This document shows positions 40,578 to 52,992 of a stretch of DNA of 64,000 nucleotides, piece after piece (position 1 is the first letter of the stretch; each line of letters opens with the position of its first letter). Source of the DNA: Acanthaster planci (lineage: Eukaryota > Echinodermata > Asteroidea > Valvatida > Acanthasteridae); NCBI RefSeq assembly GCF_001949145.1, contig NW_019091381.1, positions 2,964,527 through 3,028,526 on the forward strand, given 5' to 3'. The notes under the pieces are model-generated. The model had not been told where the DNA came from, did no database searches, and saw only the letters and a program-made list of their open reading frames with translations. Position numbers and translations under genes: made by a program.

Positions 40578-41292
40578 GCCAGCAACATGAAACCATCTGT
40601 TGTGATCACACCACGTGCATTTACACGAGGTATACAGAAAGTGAACAGGAAAAATGAAAAACAAGGCTTCGGTAACACATGGTCAACAGGGTAACCATAA
40701 CTCCACATAAGTTGGACTCTACGCTGGTACCACCTCTGTGCTGGTACCACGCTTGTAAACACTGTACCCGTGCTGCGCAGGTCACGGGGTTCACGGTTCA
40801 CGAGTTACAGCACGGTTACAGCGTCTCCTGGGAATAAGGCCTTGCCCTTTGAGTCGTGCCGCTCGCCCTGGGGAACAAGAAGGTGAAGCACACCCAACCT
40901 CTCTGCGGAACAGACAGGTGGGGCGGGGGGGGGACATTAAAGGGTCATGTGCTTTCACTGTGCCACCATTACACAGGCTTACCATCGCATAATTTCCGTT
41001 CGGATGGGCGGGATAAAAGAAGGGATATATCTTAGCTCTAGGATGTGTTAATGAATATGATGGGGGTGTTTCAAATATCAGTCTTTCTCACGCTGGAATG
41101 GGACTTGAGGGTTGTGAATAAAAGGAGGGGTCGGTTTGATGTTGAGAAGTGGGGAAAAGTGGCGTAAAGAGGCCGGTATCGGTCGTGTTCCTGGGCTCCG
41201 CGCAGGGCTTTGAACCACTAGACTACAGACAAAACCACTAGGCTACAGACTAAATAGAAGAAATTTCGACCAATTGTGGAATTTAGATAGCC
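40578..41292. other. Intergenic; possible SINE-like repeat near 41200-41260
   Basis: No gene. A short direct repeat CCACTAGRCTACAGAC occurs twice near 41214-41251; on the reverse strand it reads GTAGYCTAGTGGTT, like a tRNA A box, with GGTTCAAAGCCC beyond. Weak evidence for a tRNA-derived repeat. Confidence 0.25.
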
Positions 41293-41351
41293 TTAACCCT
41301 AACCCTCCTCAATCCTTCACCTGTTGGAGGACTGAGGAGTGTTAGGGTTAA
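41293..41351 (+). mobile_element. 59-bp TTAA-bounded palindrome, copy 2
   Basis: TTAA at both ends (41293-41296, 41348-41351). Arms AACCCTCCTCAATCC and GGACTGAGGAGTGTT around loop TTCACCTGTT. Same orientation as copy 1. Confidence 0.75.
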
Positions 41352-44300
41352 ATGCTCGAGGTTTTTAAGAGGATTCTGGATTACAAGAACTCTGTTTTAT
41401 ATGATTCTTGTGGTCCCAATCTCTTAAATTCTCAATTTGTCTTATAACAAGTTCCTAGTTATAAAAGCAACTCTTCTTTTACAACAAGAGTTGACTGTAA
41501 GTTGATCTCGATAGGCAATGGCTGCATCGGTGGAACTAATCGGCCGAAAACCAGGATAAAAGTGCTCCGAATATTCAAGTTAGCCTTAAAAAAAAGGAAA
41601 GGTTTCAAACCGATGAAAAATACATATACATTTGTCAGCATTTATCGTTTGCTCTTGTGGGTAATTTGGAGGAAGGGCTCCCAATTATTGAGTCATTGAC
41701 TCGCCGTGCCATGACCCCATAGCGCAGGGATTACACATCACGTCCCTGGTCCACGGCCGTCTTTCTTCAATCGGCGAGGCTTTGCACCGGTACAATCGCC
41801 AAGTGGCCCCCTCCGGCTCCTAACAACACGCCTTTCTTGAGAGTTTGTTTTGGTTTTTGTTACCAGTTCTAGCTCAAGACGACCAGCCCCCCTTTTTTTT
41901 ATTGAATCACTAACATGCCCGTTGAATTATCTTCAGTGTATGCTCTCTGTGACGACAAAGTGTGGACTTATTTTTCAATTGAAGAAATTTAATTTATTAA
42001 GAGTAAACTTCACCTTCCTTACGGAGCTAAGTTTTAAAAACCCTTTCAGTAAAGAACAGGACTTGGAGTCTGTTATTCGTGGCCGATTAATGTCAAAAAG
42101 ACAGCCCAAAAAGGGCATGCCCAGACAAGTACATGTAGGTGTAACACATCAGGCATTAGATGGGCCAGGGGGCGCAACCAATTGTGCAATCACCATAATT
42201 GGTGCTTGATTAAAAGGCGTTAAGCCGATCAATGCGGTGCCTTGCATTGGATCAATGGAATGGGAACCTGAGCGGCATGCGATTGTACACTCCTCCGCCG
42301 GAAGTTGTGACTGCCGGCCCCCACGGCAGCGGCATCGCGGCCCGGTAAACTCATGATCTTTTAAAATATGCGGGTAAAGAGAGAGAGAGAGAGAAAAAGA
42401 AGGGAGGTAGGGCCTGATGACAAGGCCTGAACTCGCCACGGGTGGTCTAACCTGACACAAGCCGCGCGACACAATCACCGGTTTACCGGTCTACGACCCA
42501 GCCACAGAAATGAATAGAGGATTCCCCCCCTCCCCTTTTTTAAAAGTTAATCCCACAATACGGGAATGTAATAGACCGTAAAGACCCGCTTGAAATTAGG
42601 GTGGTCTTGTCCGTTAAAAAAAAGGCAGGCTCATGGATGATCTCAACTGGGCTGGACTACTGGTTGAGGGGAAAATTGAAGTGTCGACAGTTGTAATTTC
42701 CACCGCATGGGAATGAGAAAGTGGGCGATTGTTACACGGCTCGGCGCGCTGCGGCGAGGGGCGACGAGGCGCGGGATGGTCCACATTTTAAAGCCAGGGT
42801 GAGATCTGGGTCATTTCACTTTGCTGAGGTTGGACAGCAAACCACGGGGAAAGCACGGACCGGTTGTCGCGCTGTAATTGCAAGAATTCCAGGCCGAGAT
42901 GTACAGACAAGCTTCCGTGTTATGGGGCTCAACCGCAAGCTGCAAATTCATAGACTATATTCAAATATTTCTCGAATAAAAACCAGCGGGTCGTGGAAAA
43001 AAAATGAAGGTCCTGTTCTTGTCAAATCTTTGATCTTCGTCTGTCACAAAGGTTTCCATTATGGAACTTCTATTCATTCTTGGGTCAAAGATCACGGCTG
43101 CCTTTAATTGAACATGACCTCTGCAAAGTGCCAGCTAGCACCTTATTCGCGGGGAAACCATATTTTACATTGTTCCCTGAACCTATCATATTCAATGTAA
43201 TCTGTTAAATGGGATGGTGCCAGACTACTTTGAGTTCCAGAACCCACTTTCTGATTTCTTAAAATGTGGCCTTAACGTGTATTTAGATATAATTTATAAC
43301 AAACTTCAAATTATTCTAAACAAACAATGGGGTGAATTTGTATTGAATTTTAATTCCGTTGTATATTTACTCTCAGGTTCCCACAAAACGAAACATTTTA
43401 CTTCACTTTCAATTCAAGATTGCCAACATGAGCACACGCAGCCTATTATCATCGCGCAAAGGGGCGAGACACCATTAAGTAAAATCATTTGACGATCGCT
43501 AATAATGGATAAGTCTGACCGCTGAATATCGTAACAAAAAGAACTCCAAACCCGGGTTAATTCGCACCCTGCCTATTCAATATTAGGCAATCCCTCTTCC
43601 AAATCATTTTGGCTAAAGGAGTAATTATAAGACGCCTCTGTAAAGCCATTACAGCTCCGCCCCCAAACACCCATCCATCAAACATATACAGAATCCCACG
43701 CACATTGAGCAAAACAAAGACAGGTCGAATTGGGATATTTGTCGAAATTACCTTTGAAAGTATATGCATGTACTGCAAAGTGGAGGGACTGTTGAGCGAA
43801 AACAATTTGAAGAGAATGACAAGATGCAACAAAATATAGGAAAAGGACACCCTGTGGCCATTTTGGTTGGGAAAGAACATGTCAACGTCTGATGACGTCA
43901 ACCCGGATTGCATCACTCCGCCGTTTTAAACACTAACCTTGCATTGTTTATACGAGTTGAGTCTGTTCGCCTATATTCGCAACATCCGGCGCTAATTTAT
44001 TTAGCAATTAAGGACAGGAAGATGGCGGTTGTGTTAGTGTATTCTTGCCAATGTCAACTGTGTTGTTTGTTCCGTCTTTATATGACGCTTGCAACATCGT
44101 GCTTATTTTAGACCATACTACTAGAGGCTCTCTCCCCCGTAAAAAGGTCAAAAATTCGCCAGAATCTTTTTTTACTTAGCTCAGTGATATCATAAAATGT
44201 ATCAAATCCCAGTTATGTTATGGTAAGTCTGCGTTTAGAAGATAACAAAAGGATGTCTGGTGTTGTTTTGAAATATGTAATTTGATACCTGATGTTTGGA

Positions 44301-47300
44301 TGGCATTGTGGATAATCACTAAATTCACTGAACAAACTCGACCTGCTGCTCGTACCCCACTGATCATACAGAAAGTCAGTGATACGGTTGGGGGTTACAC
44401 ATGGAGAGTACACAAAGAACACGTCTATTATTAACACTAACGGGCCTCTCCATTATTTAAAGCTATTTGAAGAATGCAACTATAAGTAGCCAGTCCTATT
44501 TTGACAACAATGATGTGAATCGTTTCCTGGTTTTGCGGTATGTCAAATTTGGATAGACCCCGACTTGATCTTACCATCTTACATTTTACAAGTCTCGATA
44601 AAGTATAAGTCCCTGAGTATTAATGATACGGGACCGCAGTGTAAACAGACGAGGAAACTGGCCTCAGAACCTGCATCCCTTGGGGGGATGGATTGACGAT
44701 AGAGCTGTCATTTCACGCACCGGAATTGCTGCGGATTTTCAGCACCCAACGGACCGCGATAAGATTTCCCCCCCTTCCGGTCTTGATAGTGGGGTTACCA
44801 CCGCGCCCTGGCCCGTCGCACGAGGCACGAGCTCACTCGGTGGTGGTGGCCGCGGTTGGAGCTCGGCCTTCGGCCGGTCAGATGCTGTGTGTCCCGTTCC
44901 ACCCCGGTCCAACGCACCAAAGATACACCTTTGACACACCTCAGACGAAATCCTGTTTTTATTTTCCAATGCCGCGGCCAACGGATAGCATTGAAGGAAG
45001 AAAAACCAAGGTGGGCGCACCACGCACCTCAACAACACTTCTCTATATCCACGGTATTTATACAATGGCCAATTTATCAATGAATGTATTGGCATTTGGA
45101 TTGTTATTGTTATGAGTTGTGACTATAAAGCGGGCATGAATGGGAAATTCCAATCTAACCGCAGAATTTGTGGTTTGGGATGGGGATGCACGTCAGGGTT
45201 AAAGGGAATTAATAACCATTTTCCTACCGTTTGGTTCCCCATGGACCTTTGCTTTAATGATATGCACACAGCCCCCTAGGTATCTCATTATTTTTGTTAC
45301 ACTTGAGGGCGAAAAACTTGAGCAAAATTTGTTTGTTACACTGATGATGCGGAACGTAAAATATTGGGTCCGTCTTCTCACCGACTCGGCCAGCTGAGCC
45401 CGAAAATCTCGGCGGTCGAGTCAAAATGCCCCCCCCCCGCACGAGGATCCTGCGGCATTTTGTCCTCAACTGCTTTTTTGCAAAGCATCAATGAGAAGTT
45501 AGTGAGCCATCTACGCCCATATTGAGTGATAACAATCTATTCTCCATGAACACACAAATCCTTCGTCATCTTCAAACATGGCATAATAAAAGTCCTCAAG
45601 CACTTCCCCATTGTGATAAGTTATGAGTGCTTGGTACATGTAAAACAATGGTTTATTGGACTGGTCTCCCTTGGCCCTTTACTAAATTGCCAATTCGTCG
45701 ATGACTGGAACATCAGGACGCAACTCGGACATGAAGTCCTCATCTGTCTTTCCTCGAGAAGCTTGGTAGTCCCGACAACTCCATGGTGACAGTGACGTCA
45801 CAGCTACAAGCCCTACATTGTTCCCGAGTCAGTGTCCCGACATCGATTATCATTTGGGTTTAATTAGGGAAGAGCAACAAAAGAAAAATAATCCCTTCTT
45901 TTTCTCCCCGCCGTTCTCCGACCCCTGTCACGAGCCAGAATGCAGAGTCAACAGATTTTGGATGATGGATGGATTTGTGCTGGGGTTAGGTGACCAGACT
46001 TGAAAGGCCCCGCGCCGCGGCGTGAACTGGCAGCCCGGACAAAGCGCCTCTTTTGTCTCGTCGGTATAAGCTCTCAAAGGGAGCGCGCACCGCGCGCTTG
46101 GACCCGCCGGGCCACTGGTACACTGGTCACGGCGGGCATTGCTTAACAACGCCGCTGTTTCGGCAAACGCGCTGGACAAGTTTATAGTTACTGACGACTT
46201 CATTGCGTAATAACACTCCACGGAGAGAGAACAAGAAAAGCTGACTATAATGTAATCAACAGAGGGTGATTAATGACACTTGAAAAAAGTGGGGATTCGG
46301 CTGCCGATCAGAGAGGTGACGCCGAAAGGTGAAGGAAGAGTGCATTGGATGAAGTGCGCAGAGTACTCGGCGGGGAAACCTTCGTCTTAACTCGGCGGCC
46401 CCCTTTGGCGGCAAGGTCGTCTCTTGTGGGAAGACGCGCCCCTCCGTCCGGGCCAAGTCATTAGTTAAACTATACAGCGGTCGAAGCTGCATTCGTGTCA
46501 TTGATGGGGGTGGGAACGGCGGGTACTGTCGAGCGCCGAAAGCTACAGATAAGTCTGTGTGTTTAGCACGGGGTGCGCCGTGCGCTGTTCCTTCTATACA
46601 AAGCCGCCTTTTCCTCGCAAAACTGGAATAAAACACTATCTGCCCACGGGCACCTCCGACAGTTTGTCATTAACCACCACCAGATGTTCCCACTTTTAGC
46701 CCCTCCCTCCGTCGACTTTTGTCGTGAGAATCTAAGAAAATCTCGAAGTCTCCCCAAACCAATACCACGCTTTGACTCGCACGGCATACGAGCACAACTT
46801 GACGAAATATATTGTGTCCGGAATCCGGATGGAATTTCGGTCCGTTCGCACTCGAGTAAATTTCCAGTGAAATTATTCACCTCTCCTTCCTGTGCCTTGT
46901 ATGCCGAGCCATTTCCCACCCACTCTTCAAGCTATACTGAGGTAGGTATGTCGTCTCCCATCCCCGCACCCCCCCCCCCTGCGTGGACCCGTAGCAGAGC
47001 CTCGCTGCAAGAACGGCACCCGTGAGACTTTGCATTGAAAAAGACTTCACGCGGTGGCATTGCGGGACACCCGTGTTTAAACTGTTGCTTCCGATTCGGA
47101 TCGTGCCCCTACCCCCCCCCCCATCATTGTCAAATGCCGTCGCTGGGGGATTGATCGAATTCCGCGGTAGATTACACAGTTTGCGCTGTCTCCAGAATCG
47201 ATATTTCCTTTCCTCTGTTTTTTTTCCTTCCTTCCTTCAAATGCCGCATTTAAAAAAAAAAAGAACTGCTTGTTTGACAAAGTCGATGTAGTTTACGGTA

Positions 47301-48091
47301 GTTCTTGCCGGACCATTGTGATGTCGAGTGTAAACTTTCGTTTCGCGGGCCGAGTACCTAAACCACTCCTTACCGGCACGCCTTCCGCTGTCGCCCCCGG
47401 CGAGAAATCCAACACTCCCGCTAAGGTAATCCCCGTAGCCGGCTGGCGCCGGTCTCTTTTTCAGCCCACTCGGGTAAATCAACAGTGAACTTAAAAAGCA
47501 AAGTTCATTTGCAACAAAAAAAAAGAGTCTTTTTGATTTGGTCCTACATGACAACATACAGCACGCATCGCGGAGTTCCAACTTTAGGCCTGAATGCAAG
47601 TGCATCATGGTTAATTGTCGAATGTGACTAGATGACCAAAACTTATCGGGATTTCCAACACCTTTCAAAAGTGACTGTAAAGGATGACAGCTAAACCTCA
47701 ACAATTTCTCCACCGTAACTTTCACATTTGATTTAGATTCGATGGACGGAACAAGGTGAAAGATATCCCTCGATGAAAATGATTTCCCTTACCTCAGCGG
47801 TTCTCAAATGCTTGCATGTCGGTTCCTCCATGCATAAAACATAATTCTACACGTCCTTGAAATCTTTCGGGGAAGAGACATTTTTAACACTACCCTAAAA
47901 GTCTTTCATTTCCTAAACTTTCTCTTCGCACCCCAAAGACTTCAAAAAGCAACAGGTCGTGATAGACTAGGCCCCCGCGTTCGCCGCTCTGTTTTAACAC
48001 AAGATCAACTAACTCTGTGATTTCAATGAAAACGTCAACTCACATAATAAGCAATTCTTAAACTGGAAAAAAAAATAAACGATATTTGCAC
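41352..48091. other. Intergenic, no supported gene; CpG-dense stretch near 46005-46180
   Basis: Short ORFs without family resemblance. An (AG)n tract lies near 42381-42394. About 46005-46180 is rich in CG dinucleotides (for example CCGCGCCGCGG and GCGCGCACCGCGCGC) and could be a small CpG island or cryptic promoter. C runs at 45429-45438, 46969-46979 and 47112-47122. The larger number of ORFs at 46.3-47.5 kb follows from higher GC content. Confidence 0.4.
43190..43260 (+). repeat. Dispersed repeat with possible LINE 3'-end relic
   Basis: TGTAATCTGTTAAATGGGAT then GGTGCCAGACTACTTTGAGT matches, in opposite orientation, the reverse complement of about 58184-58225. In frame it reads NLLNGMVPDYF, reminiscent of the L-x-G-x-x-PDYL motif near the end of some LINE reverse transcriptases. 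The fragment is too short to classify. Confidence 0.25.
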
Positions 48092-48251
48092 ACTGTGAGG
48101 GGTTAGCACTCGGGGAATTTTTCTATGGATTCACTTTTGCTTTTTGGCGAACAAATTTTATTTTTGTTATTCTTTATAACATGTACATCGATCATAATCC
48201 CACCGTGCGCTGTTAACTGCATTCCGATAGCCATCTTTAAAAGGCTGCGAA
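48092..48251. repeat. 160-bp tandem duplication, unit 1
   Basis: Starts ACTGTGAGGGGTTAGCACTC and ends AAAGGCTGCGAA. Almost identical to the adjacent unit 48252-48411, so a recent tandem duplication. The plus frame repeats MDSLLLFGEQILFLLFFITC and the minus frame is also open; a coding role is doubtful. Confidence 0.85.
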
Positions 48252-48411
48252 ACTGTGAGAGGTCAGCACTCGGGGAATTTTCTATGGATTCACTTTTGCT
48301 TTTTGGCGAACAAATTTTATTTTTGTTATTCTTTATAACATGTACATCGATCATAATCCCGCCGCGCGCTGTTAACTGCATTCCGATAGCCAGCTTTAAA
48401 AGGCTGCGAAA
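48252..48411. repeat. 160-bp tandem duplication, unit 2
   Basis: Second unit, differing from the first by a few substitutions (for example GAGGTC for GGGGTT, CCGCGCGC for CCGTGCGC) and one T fewer in a T run. Confidence 0.85.
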
Positions 48412-48472
48412 CAGGACTTCGTCGAAGCTCTGCAGTCTGTAAACTTCTCCTCTTGTATGTTCCCCGGCTTGT

Positions 48473-48531
48473 TTAACCCTAACAGTCCTCAGTCCTCCAA
48501 CAGGTGAACGATTGAGGAGTGTTAGGGTTAA
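48473..48531 (-). mobile_element. 59-bp TTAA-bounded palindrome, copy 3
   Basis: TTAA at both ends (48473-48476, 48528-48531). Arms CAGTCCTCAGTCC and GATTGAGGAGTGTTAGGG around the reverse of the same loop. Opposite orientation to copies 1 and 2. Confidence 0.75.
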
Positions 48532-51500
48532 TGATAATCTGTTTGGGAGAAACCTGTTATAAACAAAATGCACATTAAGATCTGTTGCCGTATATAGCTT
48601 TTGTAAATCACTCATTCCTTGAACTATACTGTATTACAATCATTGCTGAGTACCTGTTGAAAAGCTGGCAGCAAAACAATGAAACAAACCATGCACCAGG
48701 TGGAAAACGAAAGCACCGAGTTTCCTGCTCCAACACCCGAGGAACATGTTATATTCATCGGGAATAACTCTGAGTACATGTGCATGCACACCGAAGATAT
48801 GTGCAGTTTTGTGATCAAAAAGCTCAGGTGTTCGAAACAAAAAGTCCGTCGGCTCGTCTATTCAAAGAATACAGGTGGACCGGGGATTAACCAGCCAATT
48901 AAAACCCAGAGGTTAATCACGTCAAACAAAAGCCGATGGTTTCATAAACGACACCTGCCGGAGCAGGGCACGTTAGGAAAAAAGTAACTATCCTCGTGAC
49001 TGAAACGCTGAATGGAATTCCAGAGAAAACAAAATAAGGAAAAATACGTGAAGTATCGCACTCCCGTCACATCTCGTGACAGGTACATTATTCTCCCCGT
49101 GATAAAAATGTTCAGCGGCTAGGAAGTCATCTTCTTTTAACTGGCATGAAGCCAGAATGGCTGTTAATGGGCACCTTAACTGGAATTCTACCGTTGGTCG
49201 CAGCGGTTGAAGTAATATGCACAGACTGAAAGAGAGAGACGTTTTTCCAGGCCGAGAAAGAACTTGACAGGAGGGGAACGCAAGGACTGGACTACCGACC
49301 TGAGTGTGGTCAGGGCTGTGTATAGCTCAAATGTGGTCAGGCTGTTCGAGCCCAGCGATGGGACATGACTTGTGACCTTGGATAAGTCCATTCACCTTTG
49401 CCTCTCTCCATGAGGAGTAATGCAGTTTAGGTTTGAACAGAAACAGTTGCACTTTGCGTTACCTTCCCCAAAGAGCTGAGATGGTTTCAGGAATGTTCTC
49501 AGCCCAGCAAGCAGGGGTAATAATGATACATAGCCCACTTAGCACCAATTCTGATGGACATGTGTGTGTTATAAATACCTATAATTAGAAATACTACATC
49601 AGTCCGCTGCTGTTTAACAAGACCATGTCACTCTGTGCCCTTTCTCTGTGCTCTGACATTGAAGCATGGAGCCCTAGTGGTAACAGCATGGCCACTATGC
49701 ATGACAGCTACCAAATATGGACGGCGGGTAAAATACGAATCGCTCGGTCCCTCAGGTATGGAAGCTGTTTGCATCCGTTTACAAAGTTTGAGCAGTTTCC
49801 TTTCCCTTTCTGAAAAACAGGGATGTGGCGTTCGGTTACCTTTTTTCTGGCCAGTGTTGGGCCCGATGTCCGGAGTTGCTAAGGAAATGAAACTGGTAGG
49901 CGACTTCCGCCGGCCTTCTGTTGCGTTGGGTATATGACACCAGCGTGGCCGGCAGCGCAAAGTGAAAGTGCGCGCTGAGGGTGCCAGATCCGTGTAGGGA
50001 AGTTATCATTGTACCTACAGACTACAGGAAGGAGTCCGCGAGTCGGACATCCGACTGCCATGCACTTTGCGAGGGTATCCGGCCGCACGACCGTGACATA
50101 ACAAATAGAGAATGGGTAGCAAGGAGTTTGGTTTCTAAGCAGTGTATTAACCAGTTCTCAGTTAACAGATCCCCGGAACTTAGCATTCCAAACATCCCAA
50201 ACAACAACAAACAAACAAACAAACAAACAAACAAACAAAACAACAATAACAACATCATTTGAGTGGCAATCATCGGGAAGCAAGCTGATTAAATGATAAC
50301 ACAAACAGAAATGTGCTTATTTTTATAGACAGTTCAAGATTTGTTAAGACCTAGTTACTTTTGGCAGTCTTATCACGGCGGCTTCTCCTTGCTATACGCG
50401 AATAATAACACCACGGAGGTATACGAAGCCTGATGACTCAAAATTCTTTCACAACTAGAATTCACTTCTTTTATAGAGTGACCTTTTAAATTGTCAAAGG
50501 ACGGCATTCCACACTTTCGCCTACTGACAAGAGCGATAAAAAAATATTACTAAATACATCAATTGTGACGTCTGGTGATGGTGTCATACTCAGGATTTTC
50601 TCGTGTCTGTTAGCGGGGTGTGAGACAAAAGATCCACTACTTTGATCGATACTTTAGGAGATAAAGTTTGAAGAAACGAACTGCACTGGACCAACAGTGG
50701 GCAAAAACTCCAATTCATTGAGAAAATTTTGCATTCAAAACCTATGAAATGTAATTGGCTAGCGGCTAAAGGGGTGCTGGTACTTGAGAAAAGATGTTGT
50801 ACAAAAGAACACAATGTATATAAACTACTTCCAATCTCCACAAGTACACTGTTTCAGTACACTGTGGAAGAATATTTTCCATTACTTTCCAGGCCAGGGA
50901 TGACACGCATGTAGTTGGATTACTCTATCGATTGTGAGCTGGGTTGGCGCCAGCGAATGTACAAAGCGCTATCACGAAGAAGAAATCAACCACCTGGTAA
51001 ACTATGCCCCGTTTGAACTTCAACGGCAGTAACACAGGAAAGAAAAAATCCTGGAAATTTACTGGGTCTGAAAAAAAAACAAAGTTGTACAGTTTGAGCC
51101 CCAAGGCCTTTCCCCCCCCCCAAAAAAGAGAGGATATCCACTTGCTTGCATTGTCTGCTATGACTGGGCAAAAAAGGACGGGTATCGATTTTATGAAGTC
51201 ACCGAACGAGTATTCCCTCTTTCTTGGCTTCAAAAAGTTTTTCAAAGTTTCCGGATTTTCAAATTTCACCTTTTATCGCCCCTGAAATTCCTTACACATA
51301 AGATAATGCCGGCATGGTGGGAGGATCGCTATCGTTTCGTTCTCCCCCCCCCAAACCAAAAAATTTCCAATATCATCGCCCGTTGTGCGTAACCGCTCAC
51401 TTTCAGACCACACACTGAATGCGTCGGATCGTCGCTACAACGAAGACAGCCGAAAAAACCCGATCGACAAAATATGCTTCGATTCCCCCAAAAGACCCAG

Positions 51501-52165
51501 ACAAAAAAAGAGTCTGTCTCTTCTAACACACGTGATGAATTTGTCGCACACGCTAATGAGCTGAGAACATAAAATGCATTTGGCAGATGATTTATTTTCG
51601 ACCTCAGTCCAACAGCGGACAATGCACTGATTATACACAGACCAAACACTTTTCAGCGCCCGTGTCGTATACCCAGCAAGAAATGAGACCGAAGGGTACC
51701 CCCCCCAACATGTCCAATCCCTATACACATTCCAGACTATTGTTACTTAACACATCCCCCCCCAAGATGTCTGAAAGGAATTCCCCAGATTCCTGCGAGA
51801 CAATGACCAACACAAAGTCTCATACCTTGCTATATATGCCGTGTCGAGGGTTGGAGACTCAGTGGGACCGCATTTCACCCATCTCAAAATTGGGAACTTA
51901 ACTTCACTTTACCTGCACCCAAATGATAATCAAGAACACATTTAACAGTATCCTGAAGGTTTATAAGCACACTAAAGCTCAAGAATCTCTTATTGAATGC
52001 GAGGTTCAAAAAAATTACTTAAAGACATTTAAGAAAAAAAATTGTCAGATAATATAATCAAGGCAAAGAGTGCACCCACAAAACGAAGGTCTTCATTTTA
52101 ATTCTGGAGAAGGGCTTCCGTGGCCCTGCCACATATACCCTTGTCGAATTTCTATTGTTTCTTTG
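48532..52165. other. Intergenic, no supported gene
   Basis: A 102-aa ORF at 48679-48987 begins with an ATG in fair context (A at -3) but resembles nothing I know and may be chance. C runs at 51112-51121, 51344-51352 and 51699-51706. Confidence 0.35.
50203..50245. repeat. (AAAC)n microsatellite
   Basis: Eight or more AAAC units flanked by AAC and AACAAT variants. Confidence 0.9.
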
Positions 52166-52166
52166 G

Positions 52167-52528
52167 GGTAGAACTACACATTGGAGGACATATTTTATTT
52201 CGACGTTACAAGCTGCCTGCAGGATATCCGCACTGACGGAAAAAGTAACTTTTGTAATGATGTAAGTGTGGAATTTGTAAATTTAAGGGATTTTTATGAC
52301 CAAGCTAACTCGGGCCCCTGTTTCCTTGAAAACATCCACACGTTCGCCCAACAACAAAAAGTCAGTTGCGTGATTGACACTGAAGAATACGATAATATGG
52401 AACTTTCCTGGACATGTTCTAGAACGGAGCATCTGAATAAGGAAGAAAATGTTGCGTTCCAGTGTTCCTGCGGTTTACATGTTTACAGGAGTGGAACGGA
52501 AACTTGTCTTGGGAAAACTTCACACTGA
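52167..52528 (+). CDS. Possible last exon of an unknown cysteine-rich protein
   Basis: An open frame that begins right after a TAG that could be a splice acceptor (TTCTTTGGGGTAG) and reads NYTLEDIFYFDVTSCLQDI to a TGA. It has about nine cysteines, a normal-looking amino-acid mix and mixed codon use. There is no ATG where one would be expected, so it would have to be an internal or terminal exon. I recognise no family. A chance ORF is the main alternative. Confidence 0.22.
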
Positions 52529-52928
52529 CTCACAACCGCGAAAATGATGAGGTTAACATGAGTCCCCAGGTCGTTTTCGGTATTTCCAACACGAATGCGT
52601 GAGGTGTACGAGGTGTGAGGAATTAAATGGGGAAAAACGGCGTGGGAGCAAGCCTTGTCTTGTTCTCACCACTATCTAAAAATGGTCCTCTTGCGAAATG
52701 GGGTCCTGTGCGACTCGAAAGTTTACATTCCACCTCCACTGGGATATTCGAAAAATGTCAAGCAATGTGACTGCGGTTTTCAAAGCTATTCTTCTACTCA
52801 CAGAAGAGTTCAATTTTATGTGCTGCAGTACCCACTTAGATGTAACTTCGCTTTCAATTCAATATGGCCGACTTGTCAATGAGGCCAATGGGCTGTGATT
52901 TGAACACATGCAGCATGAACAATGCTGC

Positions 52929-52992
52929 GGCTGCCGCTACTTCAGGGCCGTGTATAATTCCAACCCGCAGCAAAGTAATTCGGACGCAGCCA
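52929..52992. mobile_element. Partial GGCTGTGTC-type MITE
   Basis: Right half of the element: GGCTGCCGCTACTTC, then GTGTATAATTCC, then GCAAAGTAATTCGGACGCAGCC. Confidence 0.45.

Noticed and set aside
46573-47025. 150-codon ORF and overlapping minus-strand ORFs
   Set aside because: Higher local GC reduces stop codons in all frames; no frame shows domain-like sequence or splice context.
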